A stretch of 64,000 nt of DNA, from assembly GCF_030269665.1 (NCBI RefSeq), contig NZ_BSTS01000007.1, positions 186,001 to 250,000 of the forward strand. Direction: 5' to 3'. The notes under the pieces were generated by a model. That model did not search any database. It was given only the letters and a program-made list of their open reading frames with translations, and was not told the DNA's origin. How positions within the stretch are numbered: the stretch's first letter is position 1; each line of letters starts with the position of its first letter. This document shows positions 17,701-24,942 of the stretch, piece after piece. A program made the position numbers and the translations under genes. This DNA comes from Actinomycetospora sp. NBRC 106375 (GTDB lineage Bacteria > Actinomycetota > Actinomycetes > Mycobacteriales > Pseudonocardiaceae).

Positions 17701-18283
17701 GCCCCTGGTCGAGGTCGGAGTAGATGCCCACGACCTGCGGGCGGGCGTCGAACGGGACTCGGATCTCCTGGCCGATCCCGAGGTCGATGAGCGTCGAGCC
17801 GGCGTCGGAGACGATCCGCACCGTGCAGTCGCCCGGCGGCACGGTCGCGTTGGCGAACTGCTGGCCGCGGTCGTTGAGCACCAGCTGGCCGTTCTGCACC
17901 GTCAGGCGCATCCCGACCTGCGGGCCGTCGGGCGACAGCGGCGGGTAGCTGGAGAAGACCGTCGCAGCCGGTCCGGTGCGCGCGTCGAGATCCTGGATCG
18001 CGCGGCACGGCACCGTCACCGACATCGTCTCGGGCCGGTAGGCCACCAGTGGGGCGTCCACCGGACGGGTGCCGGTGGTCGCGCTCGGCCACCTGATCGT
18101 CGCGGTGTCCTGGACGACCGGCAGGAACGGGAACAGCAGCGCCAGCGCCGTGCCGAGCAGCCCGAGACCCACCGCGAGCAGGCGCAACCATCGCGGTGCG
18201 CGCGTCGGTCGACCCCCGTCGGGGGTCTCGGAGACGTCGTGACCCGGGTCCGCCGGGCCCACCGTCTGTTCCGACGTCAGCAC
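14738..18283 (-). CDS. Emb-type arabinosyltransferase (copy 3)
   Basis: 1181 residues from GTG 18283, the longest of the three. It has the SDDGYILGIARARESLGYIG catalytic loop, SVPEAPFGWFYELY and the C-terminal EWPVQFASPCLRPFDARDG, so it is closer to copy 1 than to copy 2. A Gly/Thr/Pro-rich linker around residues 800-870 (GTGAAGGSGTTGSDGGGTTT) sits in the extracytoplasmic part and explains the extra length. Role: transfer of arabinofuranosyl residues from the decaprenyl donor in wall arabinan. It is separated from the other two by the GtrA-type gene and a 450-base repeat region, so it is probably transcribed on its own. Confidence 0.93.
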   Translation of the reverse strand: MLTSEQTVGPADPGHDVSETPDGGRPTRAPRWLRLLAVGLGLLGTALALLFPFLPVVQDTATIRWPSATTGTRPVDAPLVAYRPETMSVTVPCRAIQDLDARTGPAATVFSSYPPLSPDGPQVGMRLTVQNGQLVLNDRGQQFANATVPPGDCTVRIVSDAGSTLIDLGIGQEIRVPFDARPQVVGIYSDLDQGRDDVSGVSVSITPDTRFQTTPTTLKVLAGILAVLAVIGGVWALHALDVRAGRRAPRLAPKGWWWPTGRDAVVTAVLAVWAVIGSQTSDDGYILGIARARESLGYIGNYYRWFSVPEAPFGWFYELYAQWIRIDDSVLWLRVPSVAMGVVSWLLISRELLPRLGQQVRRSKAAAWAAAMVFLAFWLPYNNGLRPEPVVVISALLAFCAVERGVATRRLAPVALGLLTAAFAVAATPTGFIAVAPFLAAARPLWRLVVERVRFSGWLAVLAPVTAAGLLVLVAIYADQTWAAIWEATRLRTLLGPNWSWFQEVVRYQSLFGTAADGSLERRFPVLLLMLGIAVCIVVLLRRDKIAGAALGPAQRLIGSSVLAFVVLALTPTKWTHHFGAFAALGAGMAALTALATSSDVLRSRRNRLLFLAALFGVLALAFTGPNTWWYTNNWGVPFNSSPPFWDGWPFVGLLSEPLPVYSLSLGVSVILLILAGIEHVRGVPRGPQPEKPAKPSAASAAVGAVLAPPKEAIGKLRRTRGGSSVERRARALRVGSAPIALVCAALLVFEMVSMTDGIEAQAGSFSLGGDVLEHPFGGSCGLADAVRVEGSTQAGVLPVAPAASGQAPSAPGVLPTVASATPTTTPATGTGAAGGSGTTGSDGGGTTTTTPPTTTSGAPGATTSPSPAPLPPNTIPASAPDAQLVDLTPGNTGFSLAGASPPVGGGTGVSGFEYSLRNGLADQALGSYDPSGTNTGVLRTDWYSLNDDLRRGTTPLVLSVAGRLNGGNFLQIQYADRLPDGRLRVLGQQPVDDGRAGEPGWREIRLNLAGGVGAQADEVRLIAQDRAPVPDGWLAVAPMRGPQLVPLTQILGPENPGYLEWPVQFASPCLRPFDARDGIAEVARYRLIADASQLRPGGVNWSSANAGGPLGWIETLERRTELPTYLAGQPWRDWGIVERLDPYTPDAAAPTVQHGQRTVWGNYTPGPIGDPPPGTPSPSR

Positions 18284-18354
18284 GCGGCGAGGCTAGTCCG
18301 GGCGCCGGAGGGCGCCGTGAGGTGGCTCGGGGATCTCGTCATGACGGGAGGGCC

Positions 18355-19278
18355 TCAGCGGCGCAGGAAACGCTCGCGGCGGCCGAGGCGGACCAGGGAC
18401 AGCCACTCGCGCAGACCCGCGGGGTCGCGGCGCGAGACGAGGAAGTACCAGGCGAAGCGCAGGTGCTCGATGGCGCCGAACTTGCGCAGCCCCGGCTGGG
18501 CGAGCAGGTAGCCCCGGTTGCGGTAGGTGTAGTAGCGCTTGGTGGCGTCGCCCGGGTCCTGGGCGTGGAGTCGGCCGCCGAGCATCGGCTTGAACTCGGC
18601 GGACCCGTCGGGGTGCAGGTACGCGGTGGTCAGGCAGATGCCGTAGGGCAGCCCGGAGCGGGCGAGCCTGCGGTGCAGCTCGACCTCGTCGCCGCGGACG
18701 AAGAGCCGCAGGTCGGGGACACCGATGACGTCGAGGGTCGACGCGCGGAAGAGCGCCCCGTTGAACAGGTGCGCGATCCCGGGCATCAGGTCCCCGTCGT
18801 CACCGTCCCCGTAGGCGTCCAGCTCGCTGCGCCGCCGCATCCAGTGCAGGCCCTGGCGCAGCGGGAACGCCAGCCGGTCCGGATCGTCGATGTCGGCGAT
18901 GACGGGGGAGACCTCGGCGAGGCCGCGCCGGCGGGCGACGTCGAGCAGGGTCGCGAGGACGTGCTCGTCGACCGGCCGCCCGTCGTCGTCGGCGAGCCAG
19001 AGCCAGTCGGTCCCGCGGGAGAGGGCGGTGAGCATGCCCAGCGCGTAGCCCCCGGCGCCGCCGAGGTTGTGGTGCGACGGCAGGTAGGTCACGGGCAGCC
19101 CGCAGTTCTCGACGACCTCCCGCGTCGCGTCGTCGGGGCCGTTGTCGACGACGACGAGGTGGTCCGGCCTGCGGGTCTGCTTGGCGATCACCGCGAGCCC
19201 GTCGACCAGCAGGTCGGCCCGCTGCCGGGTGACGACGACGGCGGTGACGGACTCGGTGTCGGGGCCGGTGTCGGTCAT
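18355..19278 (-). CDS. glfT1: Galactofuranosyltransferase GlfT1
   Basis: 307 residues from ATG 19278. GT2 fold: VTAVVVTRQRADLLVDGL at the N-terminus, DNGPDD, and the metal-binding DDD in WLADDDGRPV. Conserved FVRGDEVELHRRL and the C-terminal YYTYRNRGYLL with a basic end are typical of the GlfT1 branch. GlfT1 adds the first two galactofuranose residues to the decaprenyl-linked GlcNAc-Rha primer, starting galactan. The ATGA overlap with the upstream ATPase gene shows translational coupling. The wzm-wzt-glfT1 grouping is the one seen in M. tuberculosis. Confidence 0.92.
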   Translation of the reverse strand: MTDTGPDTESVTAVVVTRQRADLLVDGLAVIAKQTRRPDHLVVVDNGPDDATREVVENCGLPVTYLPSHHNLGGAGGYALGMLTALSRGTDWLWLADDDGRPVDEHVLATLLDVARRRGLAEVSPVIADIDDPDRLAFPLRQGLHWMRRRSELDAYGDGDDGDLMPGIAHLFNGALFRASTLDVIGVPDLRLFVRGDEVELHRRLARSGLPYGICLTTAYLHPDGSAEFKPMLGGRLHAQDPGDATKRYYTYRNRGYLLAQPGLRKFGAIEHLRFAWYFLVSRRDPAGLREWLSLVRLGRRERFLRR

Positions 19279-20069
19279 CCCGCGTTCGCCCGCTCGAGGC
19301 GCTCGAGCGTCTCCTGGCTGAGGTTCTCGAACACGTCGCGGCCCTTGTAGTGGCTCACGACGTCGCGCAGCGGGCCCTGCTCGCGGATGATGCCGCCGTC
19401 CATCCAGATCGCGGTGTCGCACAGCTCGACGAGGAACTCGTCGGAGTGCGAGGCGAACACGAGCATCCCGGAGCGGCCGACGAGGTCGCGCAGGCGGTCG
19501 CGGGCCTTCTCGAGGAAGGCGGCGTCGACGGCCCCGATCCCTTCGTCGAGGATGAGGATCTCGGGGTCGATCGAGGTGACGACGCCCAGCGCGAGGCGCA
19601 CGCGCATGCCGGTGGAGTAGGTGCGCAGCGGCATGTTGAGGTAGTCGCCGAGCTCGGTGAAGTCGGCGATCTCGTCGACCCGGCGCTCCATCTCGCGGCG
19701 GCTCATGCCGAGGAACAGGCCGCGGATGAGGATGTTCTCGTAGCCCGAGATCTCGGGGTCCATGCCGACGGCGAGGTCGAAGACGGGGGCCACCCGGCCC
19801 CGGATGCTCGCCCGGCCGCGCGTCGGCTCGTAGATGCCGGCGAGCAGGCGCAGCAGCGTCGACTTGCCCGCGCCGTTGTGCCCGACGAGCCCGACCCGGT
19901 CGCCCTGGTGCAGCGAGAGGTCGACGTCGCGCAGCGCCTCGACGACGGGGACCTTCTGCTCGCTGATCCGCCCGCCGGCCCGTCCGAGGACCGACTTCTT
20001 GAGCGACCTGTTCTTGGCGTCGAAGATCGGGAACTCGACGCAGGCCCCGCGGACGTCGATGCTGACCAT
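19275..20069 (-). CDS. wzt: Wall polysaccharide ABC transporter, ATP-binding subunit (Wzt/RfbE type)
   Basis: 264 residues from ATG 20069. Walker A GHNGAGKST, signature YSTGMRVRLALG, Walker B EILILDEGIGAVD, H-loop SHS. There is no C-terminal glycan-binding domain, unlike O9a-type Wzt, so export is probably not coupled to recognition of a capped end. An alternative GTG at 20078 overlaps the wzm stop (GTGA); either start means coupling. With Wzm it is thought to move the lipid-linked galactan across the membrane for arabinosylation by the Emb proteins. It sits directly between its permease and GlfT1. Confidence 0.92.
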   Translation of the reverse strand: MVSIDVRGACVEFPIFDAKNRSLKKSVLGRAGGRISEQKVPVVEALRDVDLSLHQGDRVGLVGHNGAGKSTLLRLLAGIYEPTRGRASIRGRVAPVFDLAVGMDPEISGYENILIRGLFLGMSRREMERRVDEIADFTELGDYLNMPLRTYSTGMRVRLALGVVTSIDPEILILDEGIGAVDAAFLEKARDRLRDLVGRSGMLVFASHSDEFLVELCDTAIWMDGGIIREQGPLRDVVSHYKGRDVFENLSQETLERLERANAG

Positions 20070-20074
20070 GTCGT

Positions 20075-21019
20075 TCACACCCAGTAGGCGACGCGGGAGC
20101 GGTAGTTGCGCAGCGCCAGGAGCGCGAGCGACCAGCCGATGACGGTGATGGCACCGCAGACCGCCCAGTGCGTCCAGCTCTGGACCTGGCCCACGAGCGG
20201 CGCCCGGAAGATCTCGATGAAGTGGTAGAAGGGGTTCAGCTTCGCGAGGAACGAGATGATCGCCTTCGGGCTGCCGGGCGCGCCGCCGGTGAGCAGGTCG
20301 GTGGTCCAGATGATCGGCGTCATCGTGAAGAACAGCTGCATGAAGCTGCCGACCACCGGCGGGATGTCGCGGAACCGCGCCGAGATGATCCCGAACAGCA
20401 GCGTCACCCAGAGGCCGTTGACCACGATCAGCACGAACGCCGGGATCGCCAGCAGCGCCCACCAGCTCAGGCCGGGGTGCACGATCGCGTCCGGGTTCGT
20501 GGCCTTGTTGACCATCGTGTAGGGGCCCTCGAGCTGCTGGAAGAAGATCGCCAGAACGACGACGTAGACCACGACGTTGTGCGCGAAGAAGAGGACCTGG
20601 CGCCAGACCGTGCGGAAGACGTAGATCATCAGCGGGGCCGGCAGGAACCGGATGAGGCCCTCGTTGGCGATGAAGGTCTCGGTGCCCTCCAGCACGCAGG
20701 CGCTGATGAAGTACCAGATCATGAAGCCGACGGTCACGTACGGCATGAACGTGCCGATGGGCTGACCGAACAGCTGCGAGTAGAGGCCACCGAGGGCCGC
20801 CGCGGTCACGGCCATGCTGATCGTGATCCACAGCGGGCCGATCACCGAGCGGCGGTAGCGCTGCTTGATGTCCTGCCAGCCGAGGTGGCCCCAGAGCTCG
20901 CGCTGGGCCAGCGCGGCGCGGATGTCGCCGAACGCGCGTCCCCAGCTGCGCGGGGAGGGCGCGAACTCGTCGGGCGCCGAATCATCGGCGTCCTGGCGCG
21001 CGAGTGCGGGGACAGCCAC
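20075..21019 (-). CDS. wzm: Wall polysaccharide ABC transporter, permease (Wzm/RfbD type)
   Basis: 314 residues from GTG 21019. A long cytoplasmic N-terminus with LGWQDIKQRYRRSVIGPLW, the ABC-2 polysaccharide-export entry helix, is followed by six TM segments. Characteristic stretches are FMIWYFISACVLEGTETF, FRDIPPVVGSFMQ and LNPFYHFIEIFRAPLVG. It should dimerise with two Wzt subunits to export the lipid-linked galactan precursor. First gene of the wzm-wzt-glfT1 operon; the gap to bpa on the same strand is 68 bases. Confidence 0.93.
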   Translation of the reverse strand: MAVPALARQDADDSAPDEFAPSPRSWGRAFGDIRAALAQRELWGHLGWQDIKQRYRRSVIGPLWITISMAVTAAALGGLYSQLFGQPIGTFMPYVTVGFMIWYFISACVLEGTETFIANEGLIRFLPAPLMIYVFRTVWRQVLFFAHNVVVYVVVLAIFFQQLEGPYTMVNKATNPDAIVHPGLSWWALLAIPAFVLIVVNGLWVTLLFGIISARFRDIPPVVGSFMQLFFTMTPIIWTTDLLTGGAPGSPKAIISFLAKLNPFYHFIEIFRAPLVGQVQSWTHWAVCGAITVIGWSLALLALRNYRSRVAYWV

Positions 21020-21087
21020 GACCGGTGAGCGTACCTGCGCGGGGGGTGGGTCCCCGTGCCCCGGCTCGCCGGTCCCCGCCGGGGTCC

Positions 21088-21651
21088 TCAGAGGTACTGA
21101 CCCGTCGCCCCGACACCGCTCGACTGCCCGGACGAGCCCGAGGGCAGGCCCCGGCGCATCTGTTCGAGCTGGACGCGTGCGGCCATCTGCTGGGCGACGA
21201 GCGCGGTCTGGATGCCGTGGAAGAGGCCCTCCAGCCAGCCGACGAGCTGCGCCTGCGCGATCCGCAGCTCGCCCGTGGACGGGGGCTCGTCGGCGGTGAA
21301 CGGCTCGATGAGCCGGTTCAGCTCGTCGCGCAGCTCCGGGGCGAGCGCCGTCTCGAGCTCGCGCAGGGAGGAGGCGTGGATCTCCCGCAGGCGCCCGCGG
21401 CTGGCGTCGTCGAGATCGGTGCCCCGCACCTCCTCGAGCAGCTGCTTGATCATCATGCCGATCCGCATGACCTTCGCGGGCTCCTCGACGGCCCCGGAGA
21501 GGTCCTCGCCGCGGTCCTCGGCGCCCTCGCCGGAGGAGTCCTCCCCGCCCGGCACGCGAACGGTGCCGACCGGCTGGCCGTCGGGCCCGACCACCATGAC
21601 CTGGTCGCCGGGGCCGGGCGACGAGGACGTGTTCGGCGATTCCTCACTCAT
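21088..21651 (-). CDS. bpa: Bacterial proteasome activator Bpa (DUF2587)
   Basis: 187 residues. ATG 21651 was chosen over 21660 because GGAGG lies 9 bases upstream of the former and abuts the latter. The low-complexity N-terminus precedes PAKVMRIGMMIKQLLEEVR and the helical core RLREIHASSLREL and QLVGWLEGLFHGIQTAL. It ends in GQYL, the C-terminal motif by which Bpa docks into the 20S proteasome and opens its gate without ATP. No proteasome genes lie in the window. Its position next to the galactan exporter matches the M. tuberculosis order (Rv3780 beside Rv3781). Confidence 0.95.
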   Translation of the reverse strand: MSEESPNTSSSPGPGDQVMVVGPDGQPVGTVRVPGGEDSSGEGAEDRGEDLSGAVEEPAKVMRIGMMIKQLLEEVRGTDLDDASRGRLREIHASSLRELETALAPELRDELNRLIEPFTADEPPSTGELRIAQAQLVGWLEGLFHGIQTALVAQQMAARVQLEQMRRGLPSGSSGQSSGVGATGQYL

Positions 21652-21760
21652 GCCGTCCATCCTCCACCCGGCGGCACGTGGGGCCCGCCCGGCGCCCGTC
21701 GGTGTCTGCTGGGCTGACCGGCGTCGCTGCTGCGTGGGGCGCTCCGTACCCTCCGAAGGC

Positions 21761-22978
21761 ATGACGTTCGACGTCGCTCGGGTCCGCGGCCTGGTGCCGG
21801 CCCTGGGTGACGGGTGGGCGCACCTCGACGGTCCGACGGGGATGCAGATCCCCGAGCAGGTGGCCACGGCGGTGTCGTCGGCCCTGCGGGCGCCGGTCTC
21901 CCGGCCCGGCGGGGTCTTCCCGGCCTCCCAGCGCGGCGGTGCCATCGTCGAGGCCGCGCGCCGCGCGGTCGCCGACCTCGTGGGCGCCGACCCCAAGGGT
22001 GTCGTCCTCGGTCCCGGCCCCGCCGCGCTGCTCGAGCGCCTCGCCGACGCCCTCGGCGCCGACTGGGACCTCGGCGACGAGGTCGTCGTCTCCCGGCTCG
22101 ACGACGCCGCCAACGTCGCTCCCTGGGAGCGGGCCGCGCAGCGCGCCGGCGGACGGCTGCGCACCGCCGAGATCGACGTCGAGACCTGCGAGCTGCCGAG
22201 CTGGCAGTTCGACGAGCTGCTCGGTGACCGCACGCGCGCCGTCGCCGTCACCGCCGCCTGCCCCGCCATCGGTGTGCGCACCGAGGTCGCGGCCATCGCC
22301 CGCAAGGTCCACGCCCTGCCCTCGCGCCCGTCCGCGATCGACCCGCTGCTCGTCGTCGACGCCACCGCCGCCGCGCCCTACCTGCCGCTCGACCTCGACA
22401 CGATGGGCGCCGACGTCCTGGTGCTCTCGGCGTCGGCGTGGGGCGGGCCGCCGGTCGGCGCGCTCGTCTTCCGCACCCCGGACCTCCTCGACCGCCTCCC
22501 CGCCGCCTCGCTGGACCCCTCGGCGCGCGGTCCCGAGCGCCTCGAGGTCGGGGACGCGCCGTGGGCCCTGCTCGCCGGGCTCGTCGCGTCGGTCGACTAC
22601 CTCGCCGACCTCGACGACACCGCCGACGGCCCGCGCCGCGACCGCGTGCTCACCTCCATGAGCTCGGTGCGCAGCCACCAGGACGAGCTCACCGACTACC
22701 TCGTCTCCGAGCTCCGCTTCCTGCCCGGGGTGATGGTGATCGGCGAACCGCCCCGGCGGATCCCGGTCGTCGCGTTCACGGTCGCGGGGCGCACGGCCCG
22801 CGAGGTCGCCGAACGCGTCGCCGAGCACGGGGTCTGCGTGGTCACCGACACCGGCGACTCGGGCGCGCTCGAGGTCCTCGGCGGCGCCGAGGTCGGCGGC
22901 GTCGTGCGCGTGGGCCTGGCGCACTACTCGACACGCAACGAGATCGACACGCTCGTCAGCGCCCTCGCCCGCCTGTAG
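21761..22978 (+). CDS. Class V aminotransferase/cysteine-desulfurase-fold protein lacking the PLP lysine
   Basis: 405 residues from ATG 21761, diverging from bpa. The fold is that of cysteine desulfurases: HLDGPTGMQIP near the start, then VVDATAAAPYLPLDLDTMGA, ending VRVGLAHYSTRNEIDTL. Where SufS/NifS enzymes have SGHKxxGP with the Schiff-base lysine, this reads LSASAWGGPPVGALVF, with no lysine nearby. The EHHSN-type His pair that stacks on PLP is SRLDDAANVAPW. It may be a non-catalytic relative or use another residue. The gene is the positional equivalent of Rv3778c. Function unknown. Confidence 0.85.
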   Translation: MTFDVARVRGLVPALGDGWAHLDGPTGMQIPEQVATAVSSALRAPVSRPGGVFPASQRGGAIVEAARRAVADLVGADPKGVVLGPGPAALLERLADALGADWDLGDEVVVSRLDDAANVAPWERAAQRAGGRLRTAEIDVETCELPSWQFDELLGDRTRAVAVTAACPAIGVRTEVAAIARKVHALPSRPSAIDPLLVVDATAAAPYLPLDLDTMGADVLVLSASAWGGPPVGALVFRTPDLLDRLPAASLDPSARGPERLEVGDAPWALLAGLVASVDYLADLDDTADGPRRDRVLTSMSSVRSHQDELTDYLVSELRFLPGVMVIGEPPRRIPVVAFTVAGRTAREVAERVAEHGVCVVTDTGDSGALEVLGGAEVGGVVRVGLAHYSTRNEIDTLVSALARL

Positions 22979-23049
22979 CGCCGCCGCCGCTGGAGCGCCG
23001 GGTGCAGCGCTGGGCCCGGGGGCCCGGGGGCCCGGGGTCGGCGTGTGTT

Positions 23050-23115
23050 CGAGCAATGCGGCTTTCCTGGCGTCTGACGCCAGGATCGCCACACGCTCGC
23101 CGTCGCGACACGCCG
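23050..23115. repeat. Dispersed intergenic repeat family C, copy 3
   Basis: Starts CGAGCAATGCGGCTTT. CCTGGCGT-CTG-ACGCCAGG forms a perfect hairpin, followed by ATCGCCACACGCTCG and CGCGACACGCCG. It lies between two convergent genes, as copy 2 does. Confidence 0.75.
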
Positions 23116-23144
23116 GGGGCGCGCGACGCCCGGACCGCGCCGGA

Positions 23145-23204
23145 GATCAGGAGCGCGATGTCCACCTCGGTCGGCCTCCGAATGTGGATGCCGCGCTCCT
23201 GATC
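23145..23204. terminator. Long bidirectional hairpin between convergent genes
   Basis: GATCAGGAGCGCG (23145-23157) pairs perfectly with CGCGCTCCTGATC (23192-23204). Inner partial pairing is possible (GTCCAC/GTGGAT). The right arm reaches the stop codon of the oxidoreductase. The element resembles family E at 14451. Confidence 0.65.
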
Positions 23205-24217
23205 TACGACCCGCCGAGCACCCCGTCCTCGTCCCGCACGACGAGCACGAGCTTGCCGACGACGCCGCCGGCGTCGAGCAGCTCGTGGGCGCGCGAGGCC
23301 TCGGCGACGGGCAGGTAGTCGTGCACGATCGGCTTCACGAGGCCCTCGCCGACCAGCGGCCAGAGGCCCTCGCGGACCGCGCTGACGATGGCGCCCTTGC
23401 CGTCGGGGCCCTCGACCTCGCGGGCCCGCAGCGTCGTCGCCCCCACCGAGAGCCGCCGGGGGAGCAGGGAGGCGAGGTTGATCTCGGCCTTGGCACCGCC
23501 CATCAGCCCGATGATCACCAGGCGCCCGCCGACGGCGAGGCTGGCGATGTTCGCCTTGAGCATCGAGGCGCCCATGTTGTCGAGGATGACGTCGACGCCG
23601 CGGTCGTCGGTGGCGCTCCTGACCTCGGTGGGCAGGTCGTCGTGGTAGTCGATCGCAACGTCCGCGCCCAGGTCGAGGCAGGTCTGGAGGCGCTCCGGCG
23701 ACCCGGCGGTGGCGAGGACGCGGGCGCCCAGCGCCTTACCGACCTGGATCGCGTGGGTCCCGATCCCGCCCGAGCCGCCGTGCACGAGCAGCGTCTCGCC
23801 GGAGCCCAGGTGCCCCGTCATGGCGAGGTTCGACCAGACCGTGCAGGCGACCTCGGGGAACCCGCCCGCGTCGGTCATCGACAGGCCCGGCGGGATCGGC
23901 AGGAGCTGGGCCGCGGGCACGGCGACCTTCTCCGCGTAGCCGCCGCCGGCCAGCAGCGCGCACACCGTGTCGCCGACGCTCCAGCCGCTGACACCGGACC
24001 CGAGCGCCGCGATCCGCCCCGAGCACTCGAGGCCGGGGATCTCCGGGGCGCCGGGGGGCGGCGGGTAGTTGCCCTGGCGCTGCATCACGTCGGCGCGGTT
24101 CACCGCCGTCGCGACGACGTCGACGACGACCTCGCCGGGCCCCGGCTCGGGATCGGGGTGCTCGACCCACTGCAGGACCTCGGGGCCGCCGGACTCGCGG
24201 ATGTGAATGGCGTACAC
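23204..24217 (-). CDS. NADPH:quinone oxidoreductase, zinc-free MDR family
   Basis: 337 residues from GTG 24217. The GroES-like N-terminal half contains VNRADVMQRQGNYPPPPG, the quinone-oxidoreductase signature; the NADPH-binding half has LLVHGGSGGIGTHAIQ. Zinc-binding cysteines are absent, as expected for this branch. It likely reduces quinones or enones with NADPH, in detoxification. It diverges from a marR gene over a 78-base gap holding a perfect palindrome, so regulation by that MarR protein is likely. The order matches Rv3777 beside Rv3778c. Confidence 0.92.
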   Translation of the reverse strand: MYAIHIRESGGPEVLQWVEHPDPEPGPGEVVVDVVATAVNRADVMQRQGNYPPPPGAPEIPGLECSGRIAALGSGVSGWSVGDTVCALLAGGGYAEKVAVPAAQLLPIPPGLSMTDAGGFPEVACTVWSNLAMTGHLGSGETLLVHGGSGGIGTHAIQVGKALGARVLATAGSPERLQTCLDLGADVAIDYHDDLPTEVRSATDDRGVDVILDNMGASMLKANIASLAVGGRLVIIGLMGGAKAEINLASLLPRRLSVGATTLRAREVEGPDGKGAIVSAVREGLWPLVGEGLVKPIVHDYLPVAEASRAHELLDAGGVVGKLVLVVRDEDGVLGGS

Positions 24218-24257
24218 GGGCCGTGACGCTATCGGCGAACACGGCGCGCCGCCGCGT

Positions 24258-24276
24258 CCCGTACCCCCGGTACGGG
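24258..24276. promoter_or_regulatory. Candidate MarR operator
   Basis: CCCGTACC-CCC-GGTACGGG is a perfect 8-bp inverted repeat with a 3-base spacer, 20 bases before the marR start and 41 before the oxidoreductase start. A further GTACGG lies just downstream. Position and symmetry suit a MarR dimer controlling both genes. Confidence 0.6.
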
Positions 24277-24295
24277 ATGGCAGTACGGTGGGGGG

Positions 24296-24763
24296 ATGGG
24301 GGAGCAGGAGCCGCGCTGGCTCGACTCCGGCGAGTGGCACGCGTGGCGCAACTACATCGCGGGCCAGGCGCTGCTGGCCGGGCGCCTCAACCGGGAGCTG
24401 TCCGACCGGCACGGCCTCTCGCTGGCCGACTACGAGATCCTCGTGCGGCTCTCCGAGCAGCCGGACCACCGGATGCGGATGAGCCTGCTCGCCGAGGAGG
24501 TCGTGGCCTCGAAGTCGCGCCTGTCGCACCAGGTGTCGCGCCTCGAGAACGACGACCTCGTGCGCCGCGAACTCTGCCCCTCCGACGGTCGCGGCGTGTT
24601 CGCCGTGCTCACCGCCCACGGCTTCGACGTGCTCCAGCGCGCGGCGCCCGACCACCTCGAGGGCGTCCGCGCCCACTTCGTCGACCTCCTCGACGACCAC
24701 GAGCGCAAGGTCATCGGCGACGTGTTCGAGCGCGTGGCGACCAAGCTGCGCGCCGACTCCTGA
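24296..24763 (+). CDS. MarR-family transcriptional regulator
   Basis: 155 residues from ATG 24296. Winged helix: LSLADYEILVRLSEQPDHRMRM, then the recognition helix in SKSRLSHQVSRLENDDLVRR and the wing PSDGRGVFAVLTAHG. MarR proteins bind as dimers to short palindromes and release on binding phenolic or oxidising ligands. The divergent quinone oxidoreductase is the obvious target. Its last codons lie 20 bases before tRNA-Ser. Confidence 0.92.
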   Translation: MGEQEPRWLDSGEWHAWRNYIAGQALLAGRLNRELSDRHGLSLADYEILVRLSEQPDHRMRMSLLAEEVVASKSRLSHQVSRLENDDLVRRELCPSDGRGVFAVLTAHGFDVLQRAAPDHLEGVRAHFVDLLDDHERKVIGDVFERVATKLRADS

Positions 24764-24783
24764 CCGGCCCTACCCTGGCCCGC

Positions 24784-24868
24784 GGAAGCGTGGCAGAGCG
24801 GCCGATTGCATCCGCCTTGAAAGCGGACGCACCGAAAGGTGCCGGGGGTTCGAATCCCCCCGCTTCCG
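24784..24868 (+). tRNA. tRNA-Ser (anticodon TGA)
   Basis: Acceptor GGAAGCG pairs with CGCTTCC, discriminator G. Anticodon stem TCCGC/GCGGA with loop CTTGAAA. The long variable arm (GCACCGAAAGGTGC) is typical of a class II tRNA, and the T arm is CGGGGGTTCGAATCCCCCC-like. CCA is not encoded. An integrase gene begins its 3' end 74 bases downstream, so the 3' half is the likely integration site. Confidence 0.95.
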
Positions 24869-24942
24869 CAGGTGAGAGACGGTGCGGACGATCTTCACGG
24901 TCGCTCCATGATCCGGTGACAGCGGTTGATGACAGCAACGGG

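Noticed and set aside
22956-23092. Peptide ERVAILASDARKAA readable on the minus strand of repeat C as a small gene
   Set aside because: Frames differ around the core, starts lack ribosome sites, and conservation follows the DNA hairpin rather than codons.
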